Assembly: GCA_026874595.1 (NCBI GenBank)
Contig: CM049318.1
Span: 50,990,750 to 51,054,749 of the forward strand
Length of the DNA stretch: 64,000 nucleotides
DNA from: Sipunculus nudus
Lineage: Eukaryota > Annelida > Sipuncula > Golfingiida > Sipunculidae
Direction: 5' to 3'
Every line of letters begins with the position of its first letter. Position 1 is the first letter of the stretch. The notes under the pieces were generated by a model. That model was given only the letters and a program-made list of their open reading frames with translations. It was not told the DNA's origin and ran no database searches. Shown one piece after another: positions 36,740-49,400 of the stretch. The translations under genes and the position numbers were made by a program.

Positions 36740-37850
36740 GTGAATTTGTTGATGGTGGCACTTGGAGAGAATTTCAACTCTTGAGTTCAACAATGATCCA
36801 GGGGAGGGGCAGTTGCTGTAAGTAGCTTTTCAGACAACAGAGATCACACTTTCTAGTCCGACAGAAGTAAGGTGCTCCCTGGCCGAAATTTCCCAAGAAA
36901 GCTTGTATTTGTTATCTTGTCTTTTACCGGTCCAGATGTGTTTAGACAGCTCAATGTTCCATCGTTGGATCTGTTACGAAAGGATTGTTCGTAATTATTT
37001 TTTCTTGTCTTGAAATCACCTTCAGTAGACCCTATGTTCTATTTCTCGTCATTCTCTGTTCTAAGTGTTGACTTATAGACAATGCATCCCAGCTGACTCA
37101 GACCATTAATGGGGCATTCATCTTTTTTAGGCAGTTAAATTGTTTTAGAGGTTCATTTTCAGCTTTGTTAATATTTAGGACTTTCATATTATATTTTCTG
37201 TTCAGGTTAGACATGTAGGGTAAACAGCTATAGCTTATTTTTTAATTGTTCCTGTTGAATAGCTTGTAGTACCCGTGATGTTTTGGCTAGTGTTTTTCAA
37301 CTAGCTTCATGAATTGTCTGCCAATGTTGGTTTTTACGTGACGTTTTAAGGGGGATTGAACCATATTATATTCTTTTTCCTGTTTCTTCCTTTTTTACTG
37401 CGGGCTCAACATATTTTAAACTTTCTGTGAACCCGCTTTTCACTAAAAAATGGGTTTGGCTTTCATGAATAGCTCTTCAGTGGAAGAGGTGTCAGATACA
37501 CGCTTGCTGATCATCATAGGTATCTGTCTGATAATTGCTGGAGGGTGATTGGATTGTGCGTGAATACAGAGCTGATTATTGTTTGGTTTTCAGTAAGGGT
37601 AGAATTTTTTTTTAAAGGTCAGGTGTTACGTCTAAGAAATGTGTGCCGGTAAGGTTAGTTTCAATGGTTATCTTGAACCCAAGATGGGTAAGAGTTTGAT
37701 CATTATCTAAGAGTACTTTCTGCTTTGGGTCTAGACATGTTAGAGAAACAAACTTAACCGTCGTCTACAGGCCTAGAGCATTTTCACCAAATTCATTTTT
37801 CAACATATCTAGGAGGTATGTCAACAATTTTGCTAATCATCTTGGATGGA
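36740..37850 (-). mobile_element. Penelope-like element remnant, copy B
   Basis: Counterpart of 1600-2700. The same reverse-transcriptase C-terminal and GIY-YIG segments are visible on the minus strand, with additional indels, such as a gap of about 12 bp in the segment at 37,440-37,460. The 5' edge again meets a (TA)n tract (37,853-37,899). The element was present before the large duplication. Confidence 0.75.
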
Positions 37851-37851
37851 C

Positions 37852-37852
<1 letters not shown>

Positions 37853-37899
<47 letters not shown>
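37853..37899. repeat. (TA)n microsatellite
   Basis: A TA run of about 46 bp, in the position equivalent to 2706-2762. Confidence 0.95.
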
Positions 37900-37900
<1 letters not shown>

Positions 37901-38167
37901 TTGGCCGGGTATACTGCCGTCAGTTTCGGTTGTTATTTATTTGTCGTGGTCTGTGTACGTGCAAGAGTGTACACTAAGGTATTATTGGTCAGCAACGCTT
38001 CAAAGCTGTAATCCACCTCGGAGCAAAGCACCTGGGTTGTCACCTTTGACCCGATAATTAATTTTCGTCAATTTATAATTTGTCTGCATTATCAAGGTAA
38101 AATTATATTTATAAAAATAAAAATAAAATATATAAGATGTGATTTTCAGCACAGTGGTTAATTTTAA

Positions 38168-38490
38168 AGATCGTGTTAATTACATAGAAAATACACGAGT
38201 GAGAAAAAACTCAGTGTAACCTACCACATCGGCAGTGATAGAAGCATATTATTTACTGCAGAAACAGAAGACCTTATAAATTGGAAATACACATTTTTTT
38301 GGAAAAAATAAGAAAAGAAAAGAATGATACTACAGTATACAGTGAAACCAGTCTAAAAAGACCACCGGCGGGACTGGCCAGAAGTGATCGTTATGCACAG
38401 GTCACTAATAACCGATGTGAATGCTTTCTGTTCCCTCATAAGTGGATATAATTGACAGATGTTCTAATGAGATAGGTGGCCTTTCAGACA
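38168..38490. other. Segment present only in copy B
   Basis: Flanks on both sides match copy A near 3030, where the sequence is continuous apart from a few bases. It includes 'gtgaaaccagtctaaaaagaccacc' and resembles a short insertion. No terminal repeat was identified. Confidence 0.5.
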
Positions 38491-39514
38491 GGTTTCACTG
38501 TATATGCATACGTGGAAAAGAAAATATTGTTTCTTATAATACTTTATATGGTCCCATAGTTATTTAGAAGCCTAGCTCCAAAAAACCCCAACATATCACA
38601 AAACAATATTCATAGTCACCACAGGATATTGAATAAACACAGCGGTAAAAATGATGTCAGAAAATTTGCCATATAAACGGAAGATATAGTGTCAATCTTG
38701 AGCAAACAAATATACAAATAAATAAACACATAAACTGATGAACTAATACGATCTAATAATAACTAATCAATAACTAACGTTGCTCCTTTACAATTATATA
38801 TCTGAAGTGAACCACTTTTCTGTGTATACCCTTTCCATCTATAAATATCTGAAGAAAGTGTTGCTGTTATCAATAAGGTATAGCTTGAAATTTTACGATA
38901 TGGTGCATATGAAACATATCAAATTTAGAGGATAAGGCTTTAGGTTTTTTCATTAGTCCATCTGGATTAGACCCCTTATTTTCCGAAATCCGAGATCAGT
39001 CTTTGTCAAGTAAACGGCAGGAACCCATATCTACATTTGTTTGAATCAGGGTCATAAATAGGGGCATCACAATTTCCTTATAGGTATATTTACCTTTTAT
39101 CAACCCTTAAAATGATAGCTTGTGTTGTTTATTAGTCCAAAGCAAATTGAATGAAATAATATTTGCAGGGTACTGAATCAGGTAGATTTAACTCAATAAT
39201 AGCCCAGAGGTGCCGACTGAACGCCTTTTTGTCTACATTTATATACTATACTGAATAAGAAGACAGGATTCTAGAAATTAAGGCCGAATGCATCTTAAGT
39301 CAAATAAATAAAAAACTCTTATAAAGACATATGTACATGTGCGAACTATAAACAGAATATTTAAAAATAATGACACTATATATATCAAGTTTTGCTCAGC
39401 ATTTGGAGCAATAAATGCAATTAATCATTATAGTAAAACACGTGTGAACTAGCTATAAATGTACATGGCACTCTGAAATTTCCATTTTAAATTGCTTGTT
39501 TAATATATTTATTT

Positions 39515-39640
39515 TGGACTCGGACCCGGACTTGGACTCTAGTTCCAAATAAAATCGGACTGGAAGAAGGTTCACTTGGACTCGAGCCTCAAGGACTCAG
39601 ACTTGGACTCAAATGGCCTTGACTCAGACTTCATTCGGAC
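39515..39640 (+). repeat. Degenerate hexamer repeat (GGACTY)n
   Basis: Copy B version of 4062-4175, with steps of ggactc, ggactt and ggaccc. Confidence 0.75.
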
Positions 39641-40264
39641 TTGGATGATGTGTGCACGACTACGTCACTGTTGTTTTTATTTTAGTTTTTGAATTTTTTC
39701 GGATTCTAAAACTTTTGTCACTTTCATTATGTACTTGATTCATAACGTACGGAGAGAAAATCGCTGTAAATGCAACATGAAATGAAACACTTTACAACTG
39801 CAGTATGCCTGTATTTGGCACCTATGTTTTTGAATAAAATTAGTCAGTTCCAACAAAAGTGTTTGGCAGATCTCCTATGATGTCTGGAACTAGATTTTCG
39901 AAGAACAATGGAGACAATTCGTTGAAAGCCAATGTACTCTGTTATTTTTAATCGGACAAAGGGAGACCCAAACATATATATATATATATATAGAATGAAG
40001 CTTGGCGTATCGCCTATATAACGATTGTATCACCATTGTAAAAGACGCAAGTGTTAAAAAAGCGCATTGAATACAGTGACCTGATACTGAAATCGGACAG
40101 GTCGCGAACTCCAGGAATAAAGAGTTGGAAACAATCGTTTCAGTGTACAAAATAAAAAAAAAAGTTCCCAATGGCTCTATTGTGTTACCAAAATGATATA
40201 ATCTTGGTCATTGGTCAGATTTTATCATAGATACGTGATATACACGCACAGGTTGCCAACTGGG

Positions 40265-40308
40265 ATTGGTCAAAAGAAAGCCAATTCACAGTCAGCGTTT
40301 ACCACGTG
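40265..40308 (+). promoter_or_regulatory. Proximal promoter motifs of the intact gene
   Basis: An inverted CCAAT box (ATTGG, 40265-40269), a direct CCAAT (40281-40285) and a palindromic E-box CACGTG (40303-40308) lie within 60 bp upstream of the TATA box. They are absent from copy A because of the deletion there. Function is inferred from motif and position only. Confidence 0.45.
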
Positions 40309-40323
40309 GCTGCACATGAAGGC

Positions 40324-40357
40324 TATATATAGGCAATGAAGCGCTGTCCAATTCAGC
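40324..40357 (+). promoter_or_regulatory. Core promoter: TATA box and initiator
   Basis: TATATATA at 40324-40331 is followed 31 bases after its first T by an initiator-like TTCAG, with the A at 40355. That is the usual TATA-to-start spacing. It predicts a 5' UTR of about 29 bases before the ATG at 40384. The ATG has A at -3. Confidence 0.65.
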
Positions 40358-40383
40358 CTGCAGGATAACCACCAAAATACAAC

Positions 40384-40450
40384 ATGTTGGTTGAAGCGAT
40401 ACTTGTGCTCGGTGTGACACAGTTGGCGGGCGTCAAAGCCATTCTTGGCG
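40384..40450 (+). CDS. Exon 1: signal peptide and ILGG start
   Basis: Encodes MLVEAILVLGVTQLAGVKA and then ILG, ending one base into the next codon before donor gtaagg. Hydrophobic core residues 5-15 and Val/Ala at -3/-1 fit signal peptidase. The ATG follows the TATA/Inr by about 30 bases, and no upstream ATG lies in between. Confidence 0.82.
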
Positions 40451-43400
40451 GTAAGGATTCTTTGCTATTCTTTTAGCTTATGCTTTAAAGGGTTTTTTTT
40501 TGTTTTCGGACCTCAGTGCGGGAGGGCATTTTTTTGTTTTACCTTCTAGTTATAGGGTTTCGTTAAAATCTTGTTTTACCAGGAGAGAACATGCTATGAA
40601 CAGATCATTTTTGCCAAACAGGTAAAAGTACAACATGGTAATGGATTTTTTTCGAAATGTTATTATTTACTTTTAGAAAATTTGAAATTTCCGTACGCTT
40701 GGAGCTTATAATCGGCATATGTCTACTGATTTTTTCATGAATGGTTGAATCAAGATGCAAGTTACTCACAGTAATCTGAGTGTAAATTAGTCAACGGTAT
40801 ACGCACTGTCTAAAGGGGGTTCCCTTATATCATCAAATAAGTACATGAGAGCATATTGCTTTTGAGGAATTCTATGATATTCTAGACAATATTAGACACA
40901 ACTTATGTCCTAATGCTGTGCTGTGATGTGGTGACGGAATTTTTCTTATTCATGGCAACTACCCATTTGAAGCTGCACCTACAAGCGGTTAAAATATTTA
41001 AAAAAATCGGCTTCAGTGCAATACACATGTAGTAGTTTTTTTTATATATTACAGGTGATAAAATAGTAGCATATTTATTGGTGATATAATGAAATAAGTA
41101 ATAATTTCAAGACCTTTTAATAATGACAAGAGTCCTTTTTAAGTCCTTATCATTTGTAACTTATTGTTTAGTGATTCATATTAATATTGTTAGGCCAGAA
41201 GAGGTTTGTCTATCAAGCAGATTTCTTTCAGGAATCAGTGTGTGAGAACAATGTTTGTTACCTTTGTATAATAAATTAAGATGTAAATTCATGATATGTG
41301 GAAAAAATGATGATAAAAACATTGGTGTGGTAAAAAAAGTGTAGCACATTGTAACACAACGAAGTTTATCAAAATTTTATGATTTTCATTTAAAGAAGTG
41401 AAAGTCTGTAAATTTCTTCTGAAAATCAAACTTTTTTTTCAGAATTGAATCGAAAAAAGACTGAAAAAAATTTCGCCCAGTATCATGACATATGGCACCA
41501 GGTTTTCCACTACTTCATTTAGCATTTATATCCATGGTAAATAGTCTACATACCATATCTATAAAGCTGTATATCAGCGACTGAACTTCAGAAACTAAGC
41601 ATAACATATAGGTAACTGTTATTTTATTGATCACGGGATTTTATCAAATTTTGACTTAAGATATAATAAGGTAAATTCTAATACCACTTGCAATATTTGT
41701 AGTTTTACAATTTAGGTGGCCTATAAACTTAATCAACAACGCAACAAAAACTTTTATTAATTGATTTTGTATATTAATACATTATACTAGGCGACTTATA
41801 ATGAAAAAGGTTTAGGCTGACCTAAATGGAAAGAAAATTTGATTAAGATTCAACAATTTACTAAAGCAAGTGTCGTCACATAAATATCTTAAGAGGCAAA
41901 AAAACTTAACAAATAGGATAAAAGGTTATTTTCTCAGGCATCGAGGAGCTTCAGTTCCCCCCCCCCCCCCGCTCCCATCCCGTCAAATCTGTTTATTTTG
42001 TTTTTCAGTTTAGTAATAATCTTCCGATTTTGAGCTGAAACCGCTCTGAAATTGCTTTCAAGAAAATGAAATAATAAAATTTCGATAAATTTCCTATTAT
42101 TATGGTATGCTTTGAACTGTTTGGTCAAATATTATTGGCATTTTCAGCTTGTCCGAATATCATAAGAAAAGTTTTTTTTTATTGAAAACCCTTACTGAAA
42201 AAATGATAAGGATAAAAATAACCCGCGCATCCCGAGAAACAATATTTTAGTACATTAATCAGACTAAGTTATGTAGCAAAATGATTCATACATTGTTTTT
42301 TTTTCGAACTGTGAGAGGACCGAGGGGATAACATGGATTGTTTGCCCCCCTTTGTTATATTTTCACTCAATTATGCCCGTGCCCGACCCTGTCGCTTCAA
42401 TCGACTGCTTCTCAGTAATTCTTCTTGTTCTTGTTCTTTTATTAATTTTTCACCTGATTATTAGCATTGCTTTTAATAAAAACAGTTCGTAACTTTGAGT
42501 TGTTGTTCTCAAATTAACTGAGACTGGTGAACATTTGGCGCGTTATGTTTCATGTATATAGAAGAGCTTGCCCAGTTTTAAACTCATACTGAAAACGGCT
42601 ACTCCTTTTGGAGAGAATTGTATAAGACTCATAGACCCTTTGAAAGTTCTTCTGCGTTGAGTGTAAGTCCAAAAAGTCTCCCCTACTCCGAATGCCATTC
42701 TCAGGAAATTCCCCTTGGTATTAGAAACAAGTGACCCATGGGTCATGACGCTCAGCTGACTGGGAAGAGATTCGCAAAAGGAAATTTCATCATCTGAATG
42801 GTAGTATATACCCATTCAACTGAAACATCAAACAGATTAACCAACAGGCCAAGATTGTGTCTGTATTTATATATCACAAAAAAAAGAAAAAATGCGTAAA
42901 CTTTAAAGAAAATAAGGGTGGCTCCACCAGTCTGCAGAAACTAACAAAAACACTTAATGGTCAATATCCATGTAAAGAATCATGGAGATCTCTGCATCAG
43001 TTGTTCAGATACTTCAGCTTTTGTATCAAATTGTCCATTATTCTGAGGGATACTTCGGAGTCCTATAGCTTGAAGGACATGGGAAACAGAGACCTCATTT
43101 CAGGTTTCCACAGACACTTTTCATGGACCTCCTTGCATTACAAGAATGAAGAATCTGGGTCCAGGTGTTACGATTTGTACCCTGTAAACAGAAAACAACA
43201 TCTTTAAAGCTCTCAAAAACAGTTATTGAGATGCAGCAAGTATTGTATCAAATTTTTCATTATTCTGGGGGGGGGGGGGGGGGGTAGTTTGAGCCATACA
43301 GCTTAAAAGATATGGGAAACAGAGACCTAATTTCAGATTTCCATGGAGACTTTTCATGGGCCTCCCAGTGTGTCGAGAATGAAGATTCTTGGTCAAGCTT

Positions 43401-46400
43401 TTATGATTTGTGCCCTGTTAACAGATGTTCATATCTTTAAAGGTCTCAAAAATTGAGAAAAACATTCGTAAAAACACCCCAACAAATACAGATGGTGCCA
43501 CCAGTCTGCAGAAACTGATGAAACACTCAATGACCAATATCCATGCAAACAATTATGGTTATCTCTGTATTAGTTGGTCAGATACTTCAGCTTTTGTATC
43601 AAATTATCCATTATTCTGAGCTGTACTTTGGAGTGCCATTGCTCAAAGGATATGTGTAACAGAGACCAAATTTCAGGTTTCCACGGACACTTTTCATAGG
43701 CTTCCTTGCAATGAAGAATATAGGCCCAGTTGTTACTATTTGTACCCTGTTGACAGATAACAACATATTTAAAGGTGTCAAAAACTAGAGAAAAAAATTC
43801 GTAAAAAATTTGAAAAAATAAAGGTGGCGCACCTAGTCTGCAGGAACTGATGAAATATCTTATGATTAATATGTATGCTAAAAAAAATCATGACCATCAG
43901 TGATGTAAGAAATGAGATATTGAAGTTTTTTGTATGTAATTTTTGACTATTCGGGGGGGGGGGTACTTTTGGGCCCCATAGCCTTAAGGGTATGGGTAAC
44001 AGAGAACTAATTTCTGGTTTCCATGGAGACTTTTCATAGGTATCTCACTGTGTTAAGAATGAAGAATCTAGGTCTAGTCTTTATGATTTGTGCCCTGTTT
44101 ACAGATGTTCACCTTTTTAAAGGTTTAAAAATAGAGAAAAAAAATTCGTAAAAAATCGAAAAATACAGATGGCACCACCTGTCTGCAGAAACTGATGTAA
44201 CATCTTATGATCAATATGTATGCCAAAAATCATGACCATCAGTTATGTAGTTAATGAGATATTGAAGTTTTTGTATAAAATTACTGACTATTGGGGGGGG
44301 GGGGTTAATTTGGGGCCCCATAGCTTAAAGGATATGGGTAACAGAGACTCATTTTCTGGTTTCCACAGAGACTTTTCATAGGTCTCCCACTGTGTGAAGA
44401 ATGAAGATTCTAGGTCTAGTCTTAACGATTTGTGCCCTGTTTACAGATGTTCACATTTTTAAAGGTATAAAAATAGAGAAAAAAATTCGTAAAAAATGGA
44501 AAAATACAGCTGGCGCCACCAGTCTGCAGGAACTAATGAAACATCTCATGATCAATATGTATGCCAAAAATAATGAAAATCAGTGATGTTGTTTATGAGA
44601 TATTGAAGTTTTTGTATGAAATTTTTGACTATTCTGGGGGGTACTTTGGGGACCCATAGCTCAAAGGATATGGGTAACAGAGACCTAATTTCTGGTTTCC
44701 AAGGAGATTTTTTATAGGTCTACTAGAATGTCAAGTTACAAGTTTAGGTCCAGCAGTTACGATTTGTGCCAGGTTAACGGACGGACAGACGGCAGACGGA
44801 CAGACAGACAGACGGACGACGGACAAAGGGTGATCGCTATAGCTCAGATGACTTACAGTCAGCTAAGCTAAAAACCAAGCCCCTTTTTGATAAGAGAAAC
44901 CTTTTCGTATCAGCTTCTGTCGAATAAAAACGTGCGTTAACTTTTGATAGATTTTTTTTGGGTCGTGAATAGTGCACAGTTTAAATTTGTCAAGACGGTG
45001 AATCTGCGACCTGAACGTGTCCGGAAAATATTTATATCGGTGTTTGTGTGGCACGCTGTTGCAATTATGATCCTGTTGTATGAAACGATACGCACCAAAG
45101 ATTGATAGAAGGACCTTGCCGTTTAGGATATGATAGATAGCTGTTATGCTTTCACTTTAATCATCTGAGATGAATCAAGTACGTTCTAGTTCATATCAAG
45201 TTCCACAAAGCCAGGTTCACATGCATCTCTAGTCGCGCAAAAAATGGATATTGACCATGTGCAGTCGCTTCAATTTATCTTAAAGGTGGGGTTTGGGATG
45301 ACAAACACATATATTTATACACACTTTTTAGCGTTTGTATGACAAATATCAAATATATTAGCATCTGTATGATACATTTAATATAAATATATACTCAATT
45401 ACTTTCCAAATATATAACAATTAAGTATAAGGTTTTAGAAAATAAGGTATTATAATCTAGCATTAGTTAATTCTAAACCTAGCATTTCATAGTGAACTCA
45501 TAAATGGAACCAACGTCCTTAATTCCATTTATCAATATATGTCATTTGCAATATATAAATATTGTTCCCTGAATAGTAGGAGATTATTACATTGACCACT
45601 CCCCCCTTGCCAAAAGTATTGGGGGGAGGGATATGTACCCCCTTGCCCCCTTTATTGAAGTCCCTTATCATGTATTTCAACGAAATGTTGTCTTCTCTTC
45701 TATTAAATGTTTTATTCCTCCGTTTGTTCTTCAAGGGTACAACTGTGCAACCAATGAATGGAATTACGTCGGCTACTTTCACAACGGAAACAATCAAGTG
45801 CAATGTTCAGGCACCCTGATTGCAAACAATGTCGTTTTGACAACTAAGCAGTGTGCAACACAAATGGCGAACGGCAAGTAAGTATTAAACTTCAAGCAAC
45901 CGTGCTATGACATTACTTTTATATATTTATTTTTTACTCGTCGCAGATTTTCAGATACAATTTAATTTTTATAACTTCAAACATTCTGTCATTTAAAAAT
46001 CAGATATGAGACTTTTATATCCTTGTGAATGGCAATAGAATAATAGATAGTGTTCCGGAACCTAATACCAACAGATCACGAGCACAAATTTTATTACGGC
46101 AATAAAAAATCAGATTCTGCAACACAAGGCAGCATGAAATGTCTAGAGGAATGAATAAAAAAGTCAGTGTTTTTTTGTAAACAAAAAATTATAATTGATT
46201 CTTAGAACATTACAATACACTAAATCAATACATTTACACAGTATAACAACAAGAGTCCTTTAACACAAATAATCAAAATGAACAGTTCATGTAAATCTTC
46301 TCAGAGAATAGTCCGATGTAATCATGAAAAACAATCTGTTGTAATCCAAAAGTGAACTTCTGGCAATAATCCTAAAGTGAAACTGAAGAAAATCCGTATA

Positions 46401-49400
46401 TAAAGTCTGTATAAGTCCGTAGAATATCTGTATATTCTGCAATTACCGGAAAGGTCCAAAAACTGACGAGAGAGTCAAACTCTTCCGTGTCTGCTGGTAT
46501 TTTTCTCTCTGCGGCTCAAAACACAGCCCCTTTTATAGCTACCTTACCCGAAGTCCAGAACTCTCATTCTGGAACCCTCTAGACTGCACCAAAGCAACGA
46601 ACTGGGTTTGCGCATAACTCGAATCAGATTGCCTAGCACATGCCAAGTTAAGTAATATCCGGCGCATAACAAACATATACATGTAACAATAGACATACAG
46701 GCAGACAGATATATAGATATATAGATAGATTTTGGATCCTAGACAATTAAATAGGCAAGTAACCGCTGTCCTCTTCAAAGTACCCCCTGTCACATTTAAA
46801 GTACTCTTTGTCCCCTTCAAAGTACCTTTGTCCATTTCACATTTTAGGGGATCTGTCCCCTTCACCGTACTATTGTGAGATAATTCTACTGTTCAGTTTA
46901 TATAATCTTGTTTTTTTTCCTCATTTATCCAGTCATGCATCTCAAAATGAGAATACTAAGGATACGGTATACACATTTGCCTCTTGGAATGATCATAAAT
47001 GTAAAAAATATTACAGTATTTCGTCGAAGGCTGGAAAATATTTTTCCGTGATTTTGAAAATTGTGTTATGTATTCATATTGGGTTTTGGTACTAGAACGG
47101 ATTGAGCGGGTGTATATTTCAATAGGGTTGGGGGAGCGGTTTATCAAGAGTAGCTTGTTCTATCGGTACTACTGTGGGTTCTTCCCCTAACAAGTCATTA
47201 TCCAACAAGGCCCACGGTTTCCGTTTGCGCCAAGGTGCGTAGATACGTAAACGGGTAAATTCAAACACACATACACGGATGAACACATGGAAAATACCAA
47301 AGGTAAAAAATCATATTTTCACACACATACGCGCACAGCAGAACCATACCTTACTCCATTCTTGTAACAGTTTGGAACAGTTTCTTTAATGATATATTCA
47401 ACTCTCAAGATTCTCTCGTAACTTGGGTCTACTATGACATTCCTGGCAGAATTTTAACCTATTCATGGTCACAGCTGAGCCCGAAGCTAACCCTACTATT
47501 AGTTAAGCACTTTATATTAACGTTTTACATTAATAGGTGGGTACTTGGTGTAACCTCGAGCTATCCAAATAGTTTAACGGTTGCAGATAAAAAAAAAAAA
47601 AAAAGTGACAACTACATCAGACCCCGTGTCGTTTAAGTTATTCATATATTATACTTAAGCTACCAGAAATGCGAAAAAGACCGGAAGGGAACCCGCTAAG
47701 ATACACATAATACTGGCAAGGAAGCAAAACGTGTCATTTTACATGAAAGTGGCTTATTGCAGCCATAATGTTCAAACAGTCTCTTTCATCCTTTTCCATG
47801 CATCCACATCTTTTGGATACTAAACCATTATCCTGCTACTATTACCGATTCCTCTTAATCTATGAACCGACGGGTCAGCCCTTCTCACACAGTCGCCAAT
47901 TAGATGATCAGTTAATCCGAACCCCCCATGTTCCCTTGTTTAAGGTTACCGTCAATAAAAATCAACGAATTTACTCTATGTTGAAGTTTGGGTGGTTTAC
48001 CAGGGAGGTTTCTGTGTAAACTAAAGACGTTTTCACTTGATGGTGGGTTAGGTGCCGATTGGGCCCTGAGCTAACTCGGTTCAACTGGTTGAATATCTCG
48101 GGTTAACTCGGCTATATCGGATTGCCTAGTGAGAATATTAAACACGATAAGATAAGATGTTTCCTCTTCAAATGGAAAGAGCATCTCTGCCGCGGCTGCA
48201 ATTTTGACAGGAATTCCCGTCATACATGAATGACCCTCCCTAAAGTGCTAAACTCGTACGTATTTCTTTATTAGGTGATACAGCTTAAGTCTATTGAATA
48301 CAATTTAGTGTCTGCAAATGTCTGTATTTCCAATTGTACCGATAAAATTGTTATTACAGGTTCACCGTAGGGGTGTCAGACCGCTCCAGTTCCTCTGGCT
48401 GTACTGCTGATGTTGATGCTTGGAGCTTCTACGAGGGTTTGGCATGCGTAAAAACAAAGACGAAGCTGAGTTGTGGAACACCAATTCCATTGTCATGGAC
48501 AAACCTCAGGTCAACTAAATATCCAGACCTCATTGGGTGGGGAGATGCTGCTACTAATGGAGGTACCCCGAATAAAGTACAATGCACCACATTGAAATTT
48601 GCAACAGCTGAGGCTACGTGTATGAGTTCTCTGGGGAGCTGTGGTGACACTGTGACAAATAAACATATGTGCTTGGAGAGGACGGCATCCATGGACCAAG
48701 GGGCGTACTATGGTGACGCAGGGGGAGCAATCGTTTATAATGGAAAACTTAAAGGTATCATTTCTCACACGTCGTGCGGCTCAAACATTATATATACTGG
48801 CGGCATGAAGATAAATAAGATGCTTGACGGCCTTATTGCAAACTGTGGTTGCCTCATGGCCAGACTAGGTGAGTACATGTCATAATATGTTCTGCTTATT
48901 TATATTCATACCTCCGCCATGAAGGTATTTTTCTTGTCTGTTCAGAATCTTTACGCAAAAAGTAATGACAAATTTTGTCTGAAAATTTGTGGAGGGTGAA
49001 TCCTCAGGCACATTCTATTTGAATTTGGGGGTATTCTGGAAGATTAGATTACATATTAAATTCCCAGGAAGTGACACAGGATGTGACACAGGGCAGTTTC
49101 TTTGTTCAAGGGGAAACCGCTTCATTCATACGTGTTACAGCCAGCATTTGTTAAGAATATGATATGATGAACCCGTGTTTCTAAAATTTTACCTTGTACA
49201 GGAAACACAGTAAACTTTATTTGGCCGGGGGGGGGGGGGGGGTGGTTCTTGGCGGAAATATCAGGTAGCCGTAAGACAACATAGGTTTTTGTTTTCCTAC
49301 GTTCGATTTTTGTCGTCATTAAAAATTATGAGGTGGATATATTAATCATATGCCTTGTGTCTGACATCTGTATGAACAGCTTTGTTTATGTGAATTATTA

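Larger units (their letters stand above)
40451..45735 (+). other. Intron 1 of the intact gene
   Basis: A 5.3-kb intron with a gtaagg donor and ttcttcaag acceptor. It contains a satellite insertion (42,725-44,868) and a family R repeat (45,300-45,665). No other exon was recognised. Open frames inside it are repeat-derived. Confidence 0.75.

Noticed and set aside
42857-43207. 116-codon frame in intron 1
   Set aside because: It belongs to the 341-bp satellite; equivalent positions in the other units are closed.
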